This document shows, in pieces, positions 35,488-50,400 of a DNA stretch of 64,000 nucleotides. The notes below the pieces were generated by a model, which did no database searches, was not told the origin of the DNA, and was given only the letters and a program-made list of their open reading frames with translations. The number at the start of each line of letters is the position of its first letter. The stretch's first letter is position 1. The stretch comes from Aspidiotus rigidus. Lineage: Eukaryota; Arthropoda; Insecta; Hemiptera; Diaspididae. The position numbers and the translations under genes are program-made. Location: NCBI GenBank assembly GCA_035079385.1, contig JAVHKY010000016.1:4449501-4513500 (forward strand). The letters are read 5' to 3'.

Positions 35488-38400
35488 GAGGGTTGGAAAG
35501 AGGATGGCTACTGGGCCTTATCTCGAAGGAAAAACGGAAAAAATGAATTGAATTTAAATGTTGATGGAAGGTGGTAGGTCAGAGATAAATTTGAAAATGT
35601 GTGAAAAAATTGAAGGGTTTTCTGATGATCGGAGGTCGGTGGCTCTGAGCGGGGTAGCGAATTGTAGATTGATGGCTTCTGAGTATAGTATTTGTCTAAT
35701 GTTGGATATTTCTGGACATTCGAAAAGATAATGATTGATATCGCCTTTAGAAGGATTGTATGGATGGAGGGGGCATATATCAGATTTGGAAAGATTTAAA
35801 CGTTTTAAGTGAGTGGGGAGACGATTGTGTCCAAAATGAAGACGGCTGAGTTTAACTATATAAGGGAGCGGGGAATATCGTTAAAAAGTTTATACCAAGG
35901 GAATGCCGGAAGTAGAGGTTGAACGAGGAAATAATAAGATTTCAGATTGTTAGCAGATTTCGAGTAGGATATTGCCCAGTCATCTCGCGTAGAGCATCGA
36001 ATAAGAAAAAATAGTTCTGACATAGGGAGCAGATTTGATGAGACTGGTGATGAGCGGGCTGATTTAGCTAAAACATCTAAAATTTCGTTGTCGAATATTC
36101 CTGTATGACTGGGGATCCAGAGAAAATTAATTTGAATGGGGTTGAGAGAATTGATCAAGTAGATGATTGATAAAGCTAAGGATGAATTAACGCGTGAAGG
36201 GATGGAAGAAATGGATCGGAGAGCGGAGAGAGAGTCAGATATTATGAGAAACTGTCCTGTTTGGAGTTTTGCTTTATGTAGGAAAGGGCTTGGAATATCG
36301 CCATCTGTTCCACATGAAAAATAGATGTGAAGTTTGGTAGAGATAAAGAGCAATGAAGCTTAGTTGAGGGGATCCAAAAGGCCATACCCACTTCCTGATG
36401 ATCTTTAGAACCGTCAGTAAAAATATGTGTATGATGAGGAAAATGTTCTTGCGTGTATAACTGGAAGAGTTCTTCAAAATCTGAACCAGATGTTTTGGGA
36501 AGTTGGTGAATTTCAACACGTTCGAAGAGTTGTTGAAAGGAAAAGGCCGATAGATGATAAGACGGAATTCAAAGGATGAGGTTTTGGAAGCGAAAAATGA
36601 GGGCAGCTCTTCTACATATTAGTGGTAAACGTCAGCCTACAAATCTCCAGCGGTTAAGAAGATATGATATATTGTTTGTAAGGTTTGAGTCTTGATAGGT
36701 AATACTACGAATTAAGAACCTATCTGCAGGCGCGGATCCAGACGATCACTTTGGGAGGGGAAATAATCCAAAAAAAGTTTAAAGGACCTTTTTTTTTTTT
36801 TTTTCTAACATTTTCTTCGATACTACAGATTTTTTGTTGTTTTTTTGGTTTTTTGGGGGATTTGGGGGGGGGGAAATTTCCCCCCATTCCCCCCCCCCCC
36901 GTGGATCCGCGCCTGTATCTGTGAGATAGTTTCGACGAAATTGAAAAGGAGTAATGCCAGTTTCAACACAAAGGGCTGGAATAGGGATAGAATTTAGAGC
37001 TCCTATTATAAGTCGAATGCATTTATTTTGGAGAGTTTCTAATCTAATTTATTCAAGTGAATTTTAATCGCGGAACCGTAAAGAGAAGAGCCGTAGTCTA
37101 GTTTAGAGCGGATTACTGCGTTATAAAGGAGTGCAGTGTTAGGGTGCTTGGATCTCCACCCCATCGGGTGGAGGCTAGCATCTTTAGGACATTGATACAG
37201 GGACCGATTTTTGAAATGAGTTTGGGAATATGTTCATTCCATAATAATTTGGGATCGAGTGCAATGCCTAGATATTCTATTTTAGAAACTAATGGAAGTG
37301 GAGTATTGTAGACAGTAAGAAGAGCATTTGATAAGTTATATAGCTTAAGATACAACACCATTGTTGCTGACTTGGAAGAAGAGAAGGGCAGATTAAGTCC
37401 TTGTGCCTTAGTTGCAATTTGATTAATAGCGCTTGTTTAGAATGAATTACCGAGAAAAAAAAGATTTTACATGAAAGTTCAGTATAGTACACATTATGAG
37501 TAATCTTATCATAACCATCATTGTCGTCCGTCACCCTTCTCGTCGGTGAAAAAACATGACCAAACCGAGATTGAACAAAGTTGTACATTCACAACAGTTA
37601 CAACTTTACACTTATCAATTTGTCTTGTTTTAGACATAAATCAAATGGATGTTGCTTGCCTACTTATTTTCATTCTGGAGGATTTCGCCATGTGATCATG
37701 CTGGACGCGAGACAGGAGGATAAGTATGCAATTTGGAATACTGAAAATGCTTCATGAAATTCACCTCTTTTTTGTCAAAAGAAAGTATCCTCTCTCCATA
37801 TTTACTCGTGTTTTCAGATCTTGACCTCTGAGTTAATATCAATTAAATAACCTTAGGTCTCCTCTCTAGTTCCTTAGTTCTGTTGGAGGACAAGATATGA
37901 GTAATGCACTTATTTACTCATGTTTTGCAGAGATACGTAACAGGGGGTCCGGAAGGACAACTTTTAATCAACCAAGCAGTCGAGTAAGATATAGGGCCTA
38001 TAAAGCCGACAACGAGTTATGATCAAAGTTTCGCAATTCAAATCACACGTTCGAATTTCAAATCTTCGCGCTCTTTCATTCCCTCGTTCTTGGTATTATT
38101 ATAAATATTATGTGACTTAATAATAATCTACGTACTACGTCATAGTGCGTGCGGAAATAATCGATTACCATGCTCTTATATGCGCACAATATTACTACTC
38201 TATAATAGAAATGTTAGAACATCGATGCGAACGTACGAAGGCGAAAGATAATGGAAGAAATAAAATTATTTTCTCGAAAGAAAACTTGTAAAATACTTTT
38301 TCATATGAACTTTTTGACGAGATGCTTGAGGAGGAAGAGAAATCGTCTTCTCGTAACAAATTTTCCACACGAAGTAAATTTGAATCATACTAGCTAAAGG

Positions 38401-41400
38401 ATTCTCGAAATGAAAAATTATAAGTCTTCGATAGTCTCAGTTTGGTAATGGCTGCTTTATCATTAGATTAGTTAGACCCCAGTCTCAAGACACATCGAGT
38501 AAATTAACCAGAACGCAATGCTCAATTAGTCTCGGAGATGAAATGAGAACGAGAGAAATCTTCAGACGGCAACTTTTCTGATCTTAGCATCCCTTCAACT
38601 CAAGATTACAAAAAATTTTCTTCGGGAGTGCACTACAGAGTAACTCTGGCTACGATATTTTCAGATCGTAAATCTAATCAGGTGAAACTGAAACTAAGAC
38701 TGAAAAAACAACCACTCATCAGTCGGACTTCTTCTTCCGTCAACCTTCAAGATCCTCTTCCCAGAGAACTTACCTCTAAAAGGATAAGGAGTGAGCTCAA
38801 TTCAAAAAAGTAAAAATAGTTGAATGTTTCCTTCCAGCTTCTTACTTTACCTTTCCTACAATTCTCGAGATAACGCAACGATACGGACTTTCAGAAAACG
38901 ACACGACCCTCAAAGCGGGTGTAACTCCTCGAAATTTTCAAGTCTTCATCTGGACAAGGAACTATAATGTGACTAAGGTGAACATTAGTCGAAATTGCGT
39001 CCCCGACGACCAGGTCGACTTGAAATCGACTTCGAAATTGAGTCGACTGCTATTCAATTTGCGGTCGACAGTACAGCGGAACTGAATCGACTCAAAATCG
39101 ACGCCAATTTTGAGTCGATTTGGTTCGTCCGATCGCTATATTGTTGAAATCGATCTCACGTCGACGTCGATATCAGGTCGACTTCTCTACATTTGTCATT
39201 GACTTGAAGTTGACTGTTCTGTTGCGCCGATTTCGAGTCGATATTTTAGTTCTCCGCTTATGTACGTTGATGGAAATGGACGTCGATCTGGAGTCGACTT
39301 CCAGTGGACTTCTGCAAATTTTTTTATCGACCAGAAATCGACTGCCCTATAACGTTGATCAACATTCGATTTTTAGTTTCTAGAAATGTATAATGGTCGA
39401 CTTTAAACCGATCTCGAGTCGATGTCGATCGGAATCGATCTACAGTCACCCACTTGCAGCATTCTGTTCGTTTGGTGATTTTGCTACTCGCAGAAAGAAT
39501 GCGTAATCATAATTAATATACAACGAGGACTATTAAGAGTCTTAATTATGCTTAACCAACGCAGCAACGGTTGAATCGACGCAGGGTCGACGTCAACATT
39601 AAAATCTAAAACGAAATGGAGACTAATTTTTGATCTCGATTTTGAAACCCTATCAAGTCGTGCACTCAAAATCTACGAAATTTCGACGTGAATTGCAAGT
39701 CTTTTACCGAAGAGTGAACTGGAATCGCCCAAGGTCGAAGTCGATTTGGGTCGATATCAACACTGGGAGTCAACTCAATTTCGACGTCGACGATGAGTCG
39801 ATGCTAAACAAGAGCGGTCGATTTGCGGTCGACAGTGGGCGGAACTCAATCGACTCAAAATCAACGTCGATTTTAGCGCGTTGATTTGGAGCCAACATGG
39901 CTCATCAGGAAGAATGGTAATCGAAGAAATGATACTGGAATTTTCTGTGGTCATGTTATTTGTTTGGATAATTACGGTTATCTTACAAAATTTGAAGGAA
40001 AAAAAGAGTTTTATTGGAGGTTAGCCCGAAGTCAGAATTTTTCCAAGTCCTCAGAGTAGATCAGCCCCCACCCACCTCAAACTACAATTTCTCCGAGTGG
40101 CGCTCGGCAGATGTTCTTGCTCTTTCCGCAACAGGTCCCTGTTAACCTCCTGGATTGAAAGTCGAACCTTGTTCCAAGTCCATATTTGATGAACCACGTT
40201 GACTCCAGATCGACTCGCTATTTGGACCAAAGGCTGGCTTAAAATCGCCGGAGTCGACATTGAGTCGATTTAATTCCGCTCAACGTCGACAGATGATAAT
40301 CCACTGAATTTTCTGTCGTCATTTTGAGTCATGGAGTTATTCGTTCACGCATTCACCGGTATCTTATGAAATTCGGGAGGAAAAGAAAGTTTGGTTGCAG
40401 GTCAATTCTAATGAGCGACCTCGACTCGAAATTGGAGTCGACTCCACGTTGAATTGCTATTCCGTCCAAAAGTCGAATCGATATTGACGCTAGTTAAGGG
40501 TCGATTTACTTCCGTCAAGGACGCAAAATGACTGGAAGTCGCTTCTTCTCACCATTGAGTCATCGCCGACGTCAAAATAGATTCGACTCTTGGTATTGCA
40601 GGTTGATGTCGGCTGAAAACGAAAATCGACGTTAGTTTTGAGTCGATTATACGTCACTCATCGGCAAGACTTGCAAGCAACGTCAAAATTCTTTGTAGAT
40701 TTTCGCTACTCGCATATAGAATGTGTAATCATGATTGCACCATTGAGACTCTTAATCATGCTCACCGACGCAATGTGCCAATGAACAACGTATAATTGAC
40801 CCAAAATCGCTGGGAGTCGACTCAATAATTTCAAAATCGCCGATGAGTCGATGGTAAAAAGGAGTTGTCGACTTCCAATCATTGTGGGTTGATTTGCGGT
40901 TGACATGGGGCGGAACTAAAGCGACTCAAAACTGACATCGATTTCGAGTAGATTTTGTGTCGAAATAGGGGATCGATTTGAAGTAGATATGGTTTATTGG
41001 GAGGGGTGCCCATACAACTCGCCGCGGACGATTCGCCGCACACGACTCGCCGCCGGTGCCAACTCGCCACCGCTGCAAGACGCCGCGGAAAAAAGTGTAG
41101 GCAAGGAAAAATTTGGATGGGCGCATCCTATGCTGTACGCCCTTCTTCCGGATAAAGCGGGACGAACGTATCGCGCGTTATTCGAAGCCGTCGCCAAGTT
41201 AGGAGTGCAGGACAGAGATTTCTCGTTTTCGTGCGACTACGAATTGGCCGTCATTGAAGCCTTCCGTTCCGTTTTCCCATCCGCAACAATCGCCGGCTGT
41301 CTATTTCACTTCTCCCAAAACGTGCAGAAGCACGTCCGCAAATTCTACCTACAAACGCTGTACGAAAACGACGCAAGAATCAATTTGCATGTACGAATGA

Positions 41401-44400
41401 TCGTAGCCCTCGCCTTCGTACCACTCGATGACGTCCCCAACGCTTTTGAAGAACTACAAGAGTACCTTGACCCTCGTTTGGAGAACCTCCTGGATTACGT
41501 GAAAGATTATTACGTGGGTCGACGGACACGAAGATCCAGGAAGGAGCCGCGTTTCAAACGGGAATGGTGGAATGTGCATCAAAGAACAATTGATGGCGAC
41601 GCACGAACCAATAATCGTGCGGAGGCAGGCCATTCTGCCTCCCCCCGCAAAAAAAAAGAAATACGTTTCATCAGACAATCGGCTTCGCGCCGTCGTTTTA
41701 GATTTCCAAAATCGCGAAATGCTATCGTTTTTACGAGGCATTGCTCACAATTTGTAAATATTTCATATTCATTCGTAAAATCTGTAAAATCGGCTATTAA
41801 AATATCTTTACTCCTAGTGATCTACATTGCGGCTATTTGTATGTGCGGCGAGTTGGCTCCGCGGCGAATATCGGGGTCTCCGGCCGCGGCGAATCGTCTG
41901 CGGCGAATCGTCCGCGGCGAATTGAACGGGCACGATTGGGAGGTCACAATCCTTCGAACCCCAAGCCTGTTGGTCAATGTGTTCCAAAAAATCATGGATT
42001 TCAGTTGCATTGTCTCCCTGTCTTAGAGTATCAACTCTACTTTCTCTCCTTGTACTTCGTCGATGAAACCAACCTCACAATATATTCATTTCCAAAACAG
42101 CTACTGCCACCAGAAACTCCAAACGACGGAAAGTCTTCCTCGCCCGTTTTACACATAAAATAGGAGACACCTTCCTACTCGCCACTCCTCCTTGTCCCCA
42201 CGATAATAAAGAGCGTTTCGTTCCTCCTCCTTTCTCTTCTTTCCCAAGCAAAAATGGAGAAAAGAACTGGATCAATATTTGACCAACGTTTTAGATACTT
42301 CAGAATATCTGACTTGATTGAAGTTCTTCACGTACTTCTTAACATCCAAAAATTACCTTCTATTCTTCGCATTTCCAAAATTCATTTACGTTTACGAGTG
42401 CTACTAGCTTTTGATCGTTTTTCTGTCAGATTGAGTCGAATCGCTTTAATAAATTCTCATTTATTACGCGTACTTTTCTCCATCAATTTGTGTTTCCAGC
42501 ATCCACCTATACGAATCGAGTCTATCTACTTTTATGATTAAATTTATAACCTTCGGGCTTTTGAGAGAGCTTCGGAATAATTTCGCTCGTGTGCATTTTG
42601 TATACTTTTTCAGCGAGGAAAAATTCGAAACGATCAAATTTTATGCGAACAAAGCGGAGTACAATACATAATTCGTAAAATACGTATCCCATGATTATGA
42701 ATGGAATTAAGAAGAAGAAAGGCAATTTTCTGGTACGTTGACTGTACAAAGGGAGAAGATACGAAATTAAAATTGAAGAAGAACATAACCTTTGAGCGAA
42801 ATCTCGTTTTGTTGAGAGGAAAAATTCATTATTTTACGTGCAATAGGTCGAGTATATGCGCGGTCTATTTCTCTCGATATGAATTTCAAAATGAACGAAT
42901 AATACCTTCGTAGAATTGAGGTTGTAATAAGACCACAATATTATATTTCGAAAAAGAAAACTGCAAAATGTATTATTTATGTCGGAACTCTACTTTAATT
43001 TAATTCCGTTGTTCCTGCGGACATTTCTTATTGCAACATGCTGTAGCTTCCCATGAAAAACTTTTGTTTACTTATTTGTTCCGTCTCTTACGCTTTTCTA
43101 TACCCCCTTAATATTGACGATTGTTTCAATTTTTGTGAAAAGAAGTTTTCTTCTTCCTGCAACCTACTTGTACGTAGAATATCGCGGAATTTATACGCTG
43201 GTGTTTGAAAAACAAAAAACAAACAATAATAATAAATACTCGTTCTACAATCTAAAGAAATCTCGTAGATGTGGTTCGGTAATTTTGCAAAACTTTTATG
43301 GTACAAAAACATTGTGAAACACTGCATCTGAAGACCTTTCTTATTTTTCAATAATTTTCCTGATTTTTAATCGTGAATCCTGAGTTCTACTATGGAGCCT
43401 CCATATTACGGCTTTATATCATAACTCGGAATTTTCCTCGTTATTCTTACACTTCGGAGCTCATAATAATCCTGTAAAGAGTTTCAATACGGAAAATTCT
43501 CGACCTTAAACTTTTCATCTTTTTCTGACAAAAATTGGAAATGTTTTCATTGATCTTCCTATAGACAGGGAGCTCACTGCAAATTTTTTAATTGGAGGGA
43601 TCTAAAATTACCGTACACTTATTTTTCGAGTAATTTAGTCCATGAGCCATATAAAAATGCGGTACCATTCGGGGGGACAAAGCGATACTTTGAGATATGT
43701 TAGCAGGGGTGATACTTGATATAAAAAACGATGATGGACATCTGAGAAGAGCAGCTTTCCAAAATGGCGGCCAATTTCAAACTGGCGGATCGGTCTTCTG
43801 GTAAAAGGCGAATAACTCATATTGTGTGGGTCAAATTTTTTACTTTTCTTTTTAAATAAAAGAAAATAAGGCCCCGAATAACATATCCAACTTCCCGTCC
43901 CTCACATCCTAATAAATTTTCTGTGGCACGTTCTAGCTCCCTAAAACCAATGTTTTGCAAATATCTTGAAAAATTGGGCATCAATCATGAAAAGTTTCAG
44001 ATAAAACATGTTCCTCGTGAAATTTGTTATAGAAAATACCATTCAAACTTCGCTATGCGTCCAATTATCAGCTTAAAAAGTTCGTCAAAAGTCAATTTTT
44101 CAGCGATAAATATCTAGAAAATCAAACACAAATGAAATAAAATTTCAAACAAAAACTTTTTATTGAAAAATTTTAACTGCAAAATAGATTGCCTAAACTT
44201 TCTTCCGAAGTTTGTCGAAAGTTCTGAACTTTTGGAAGGAAATCGATTGTTGTCAAATATTACAAAAAAATAAACTAGGCTTATTCTAATACAAATAAGA
44301 AGGAGTTCCAAACAAAAAATATTTTTCATGAATTTTACTTCATCACGGACCATCTGAACTTTATTGTCAGTCTAGTTACAATCTCGAAAAGCTTCTAAAA

Positions 44401-47400
44401 GTTGTGAGCATCCGAAAAAATCGATTCATAGTAAGTAAATATTTTGGAGAACTGAGATTCAATAAGAAAAACTTTCAAACAAAAAATGTTCCTTTTGCAA
44501 TTGTCTGTAAAATAGACTTAAACTTCCTTTTAAAAATTGTCGGAAGTTCTGAGCGTTTGGAAGGAAAGTGATTGTTTCCGAATATCCTCCAAACTAGAGC
44601 TTTAATGAGGAAAAGTTTTAACCCAAAAGTGATTCTCACAAAATTCACTACATCTTTATTGTAAAGCTAATGGTCATCATAAGAAGTCTATTGTGAGCTT
44701 CAACATTGAAAAAAAATCTGTAGGAATCACGTTGAATACTTTTATTTATTTATTTAAAGTATTCTTATTGGTAAGTGATGCCGATAACAGTTCAGTGGCC
44801 TAGTTGCAGTCAGAGGAATAAAATCTTGATGAGGAATTGTACCTAATTTGCCGTTTGCCGACATGCACGTTGATGTTGCTGTGCTTTGAACAAAATTAAA
44901 ATAATATTCAAGCTGTTCATCCGCACATGGCGCTGCAATCTCTTAAAACCACACAAAATAGATTTTTGAATATCTGCTAATTATTTTGAATTATTTATTC
45001 TAGAACACAATATGAAATATAAAATATTTAAAAAAAGAATCCGGTGTTGCTCATGAAGTTGATTGAATTGAGTTTATCATAACTGAACTAAAAAGGAAAA
45101 CACAAGAGTTTGTGTTGAAAAACTCTGTTTACTAAATAAAATATTAAATAATTTTATAATTAAACAGGCATTCATATGTAAAATCTTACAGCAACATCCC
45201 CGTATCCTACAAACTCTCATAACCTTACACTTCCTCATGAGTGATATAATCACTTAGTTATTCAGTTTTCCAATATATTAGGAACAAACAGCCTCTACTA
45301 TTGGGATGTTAACCTATGTTTGGCAGCGCTAGAATCGCCTTCCTCTCTCGCCGCACTCGCTTGAATTTCTGGGTGACGATTTTACGTTCAATGTATTTGG
45401 CCAAAAGAATCGTGATTTTCAATTAGTCGTATATGACTCAATACTTCATTAATAGAATTGCTTCTTTCAGTTATCGATTCTCTTGAAGTATTTAAACGAT
45501 TTATAGGATATAATTTTTCGACAATACGAATTGTATTTTTAAATCGTATTTGAAAATTGCAAATTCCGCATCGTGAAGCATGGTACGTTAAAATTATCCC
45601 CCACATGTTCAAACACGGCTACCAACTTACGTAACTTAGGTTAACATCCCAATTATCTTCTATATAAGTGAATACTATATTGCTGCTGTAAGATTTTACA
45701 TATGAATGTTTGATTACCAAATGATTTAATATTTTGTTTGGTAACTATAGAGTTTTTTTATTTAAACTCTTGTTTTTTCTTTTTAGTTCACTTACAATAA
45801 AGTCAATTCAATCAACTTCATGAGCAACAACTGAGTGTTTTTTTTTTAAATATTTAATTTGATTATTTTTAGTTAAAAATATGTATGATACAAACGGTGT
45901 GTCCCAAAACATTTTTTTGTTAATAAATTATAATAATTGGACTGATAAAAAGAAGGAAACGCTCAATTGGTCCAAAAAGTAACTGCATTATCAAAAAAAA
46001 AAAAAAAAAAAAGGCTCTAAGTGGTATGGGAAGCCGAGATACGAGGGCACCAGATAGAAAAAAGAAAGAAAGAAAGATCCGCGGTCAAACACATACCAAG
46101 TGATGTCAACACCGGAAAAACTTGTGATTTTCAAGTATGGATGAAAAAGTGACAGAAGTGACTATTTGCTCTAAAAAGGGCCTAAAAATGACTGAAGCCT
46201 AAAAAAGTGACCAAGTCACTCAAAATTGACAAACTGGACACCCTAGAATAATCAATTTTCTTCCAAAAAGTCAGAACTTTCGACAAAGTTTGGAAGAAAG
46301 TTTAGGCAATCTATTTTGCAGTTAAAATTTTTCAATAAAAAGTTGTTGTTAGAAATTTTATTTCATTTGTGTTTGATTTTCTAGATATTTATCGCTGAAA
46401 AATTGACTTTTTCCCAAAGTTCCCAACTTTCGACGAACTTTTTAAGCTGATAATTGGACGCATATCAAAGTTTGTATGGTATTTTTTATAACAAATTTCA
46501 CGAGGAATATTTTTTATCTGTAACTTTTCATGATTGATGCCCAATTTTTCAAGATATTTGCAAAACCTTGATTTTTGGGAGCTAGGAAGTTGGATGTATT
46601 ATTCGGGGCCTTATTTTCTTTTATTTAAAAAAAGAAAAGTAGAAAATTTGACCCACACAATATGAGTTATTCGCCTTTTACCAGAAGACCGATCCGCCAT
46701 TTTGAAATTGCCCGCCATTTTGGAAAGCTGCCCTCCATCAATTTTTATGTCAAGTATCATCCCTACTAACATATCCCAAAGTGACGCTTTGTCTTCCCAC
46801 GTGGTACCAAAAACCACTATTTTTTATTATGGCCCATGGACTAATTTGTATGAGAAATGAAATCCTTGAAGTCTGGCAGCGCTAAGTGGCCAGAGACGGA
46901 AATGGTGTTAGCCACAAATGCCCAAAAATTGTTAGATATTTAATCGGAAAGATCTATGGCTAAAATTTGGGTTAGATTGAAGTATAAGACGTACGTTTCA
47001 AGAATCAATAAGTCTGGCAGACCTGACAGGCCGGGTTCATGGTGCCAGACGAGGATGAAGTGCAAAATTTAGCCTTAAAATTGCGATTTTAACAATAAAC
47101 GTAGAGGAAATCTGAAGATTACACGGTTCCTTACTGAATATTATCGAAAATATGTCACTACATACATGAATATACCAATCCCAGCTCAAATATTCCTTAT
47201 TCGACCGCGGAGTTTAATTCATTAGTGAAAAAAAGGACGTATTGAACTCGCGGGTTACGTAGCGGGTCAAGTAGCGTTTCAACTCGTTGCGTTCCCGTCA
47301 TGAGCGGAGCGCGTGTAACGGGAAACGTTCCTCTTTGTATAAACCTCCTTATATAATTCCTTCGAGACAAGAAAGTGCTCTTTTTCATCTCCTAGGCCTC

Positions 47401-50400
47401 TAGCTCGTATTTTACATTCTTAAAAAGAGAGCCAGAATGAAAAATGATTTTTTCCATCAAGTATTTTTATCAACTCCGTTTGTGTCATTGCGTTGAAACC
47501 TTCAAAAATCGTAATTTTTTTCAAACAAAAAAGCTTCTCCATTAAATTCATTTACTTATCTGAAATCTTACCCTCCTCTCCACGGTAAAACGCCTCAATT
47601 ATACGTGAAGTTTATGAAATATTAGTTTCTCTTGGGCAGAAGTATTAGGGAAAGAGACTTCTACCTTCATGTCTACATTCTACCAAAAATTACAAACTTC
47701 TTCTTTACATTTAGTCAGGCAAATTATACTCGATGGCTAGTGAAATATCATGATAATTTGATGAGACTCATCCTGACTTGATTCCAACCATTCAGTCAGA
47801 ATGTTTTGCTATCAGACGAACACGTTTAAATTTCTCAAGGTCACCTGTTGATTTGACTCTAAAACAAACAATAAATGCGGACGCTGCTAATAAACTCACA
47901 GGAATCTTACATTTCACCAATTCTGTATCGGTTCGATAACGATGGACTAGACGTCATTCTATTGTAACAGACATTATTTTAACAATTTTTGAAGAAGTTG
48001 GACTCAAAAACACAAATGAAGTAGTAAATGAGCTTTCTACCCATCGAATTCAAAAAGACCGAAATGCTGTGCAACGTTTGAAGAGTTCAATTAAAAAACA
48101 TGGTAATCCTTTTGACGAGGCAATAAATAAAAACGTTTTATTTAATATCGCGACAGGAAGGGAAGTGCGAGAAGAACTTCAACATTTCTTCTCAGCGTCG
48201 AAATCAATTCATATTGTTTCGAAGTTAATCATTGTTAGTTTCTCACTAAAAACGAAACAAAATGAATAAAAAAAAAGTCCAAAAATAAGTAATAAAAATC
48301 GGGTTTTTAATTTTTTTTGTTAGTTCACTCAAAAGACGTTTCAATCGTTTCAACTTACAGCGGAACTTAATCGAAAATCATAATAAAACATCTAATAAGG
48401 CGCATCGAAATCCAAATCCGGAATTCGCATTTTTGATTCTCCTCGTATAACTCCTTTCATCGCGTTCACTGTCATATTGTACAGACAATGAAGTTAGATC
48501 GAGAGATTATTTATAAATCAAAGTAGTACTGAACAGTAAAAATTATTATGAGGTACGTTCACCGATATTGATGGCAAGATGAAAATGATAATACCAAAAA
48601 AAAAAAAAAAAAAAAAACATAAGGTAATAACAAGAATATTGTCTCTTTTTATTCTCCAACAAGCTGATGGTACGGCAGCGATGTTGGCGAAGCTTAGTAC
48701 AGTACACGATAATAAGCATTCAATTCAGAAAGAAAAATAAGGCTCGCGCGAATTATTCGGCACATTGGACACGTGATTATAGACCAAAGGCTGCGATTGA
48801 TTGAGGTCTTTCTTCTAGCGTTTGAACTCGTATTTAATAAATTTTGATTAAGAATTACAAGCTAAGGAAACAAAATCTTCGATGGGAAAAATCTTCTCTC
48901 TATATGTAGTCTCACTGGGGAAAAAGTTTTTAAATTCAAACTTTTTCTATCTATAGCTGAACTTCATATAGGTTCATCTGATTTACTCGATTCGCGCCAG
49001 TATATCCCCCAAGTGACTAAGAACTCATTACTGTCTCCTTACGTATTCACACCCTTCTTGACAGTAAGCGAGTCACCTACAAAACTATAACTTTTACCTT
49101 GGTACCTAACACATTCGTATCTCCACTCGCCGGCTCAGTAAACCCATAGATTCGAATCTTCTTACAGCAAATGAGGAAGATTTTGGAGAAAAAAAAAAAA
49201 CATTGCGGAGTATAGTAAAAGTCTGATTGCTGGAAACGGTCAAGAATGATTTTAAAAAAACATGCTAACTTCTGCGCGTTTTTCCCTTGGAGCTTTTTTC
49301 TATGGGGGTTCAAACCCCCCAAAATCAGTTTTCTCGCTTAATACGCTTTTAGAGAAATAAGTCATAAGTCAAAAATTATTCCTCGAAAAATTTCCTATTG
49401 GACTACGTATTTCATGTTCAACCTACACGTGATAATTAGCCCACAAATTCATGGAGATTGAGCCTCCGCCATGCCAATCCATGAATAACGCGCTCCTTGC
49501 CGAGAGTTGATGCTTTTCCCCCGTGGTTACGCGCGAAGGTACCGTTAATATTTCGCTAGTACGATAAAACGTATACTAATTTTGTTAGTTTTAATTAACT
49601 GTCACAGGGAATTTGCTGCACGATATTATTTTCAGAAAGGTGTAATGAACTGCCCATTATACATGAAAATGACGTTTTCTATACCATAGACAAACATTTT
49701 GAAAATCGTTTCTTATGCACTCTTTACAACTAAGAAATCATACCTAAACTCCCTTAAATTTTTTTTTTTTTTTAATGCATTTTCAAATAGAGGAGAATTT
49801 TTTGAATTTACAAAAAATTGTCCACATGGGTTGAAAATTCTCTGAGACATGATCTTTCGAAGTTACAACTTTGACTGAGAAAATTGGAAAAAAGTTAGGT
49901 ACTGAAAATTTGTGACTGAAAAAAAATTACGAGCGAGTTTAAATAATATGGTTTCTCAGATCGCCTCACATATGTATGATATGTGAAAAACTGAATGGGG
50001 GGGCTGTAAACATACGAGCCCTTCCCTCATTTCGATTTTTGTGGTTGGTTTGGGTGGATTCATTTGTGCTGGGTTGTGCCGTAGAGTTTTCCGTTTGTGC
50101 CGGTCTTCTTCCCCCTCCAACCTTCTGAAGGGGCTGTAAACATGCCAGGACAGCATGTCCTGCTCCATTTTCGGACTTAAAAAAGGCTGAATTTCGTGTG
50201 CTACGTTTTTGTTGTATTATGCTCTCGAGTTTTCCATTCTGGTCGTTTCAAGCAATGGTGGGAATGGACGTGGTTTTCTGTAGTGGACTAGCGATGAAAG
50301 TTTGACTTCGACCCCGCATTCTCCTCTGTTCCAAGTAATGGAAGGTATGTCACCGAGAAGCGTGTTATTGTTGTCTGCTCCCACAAATTCAAGAAGAATG

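Noticed and set aside
40989..42026. 345-codon frame as an intact gene
   Set aside because: It starts outside the MULE, runs through both TIRs, and the transposase homology leaves the frame near 41620.
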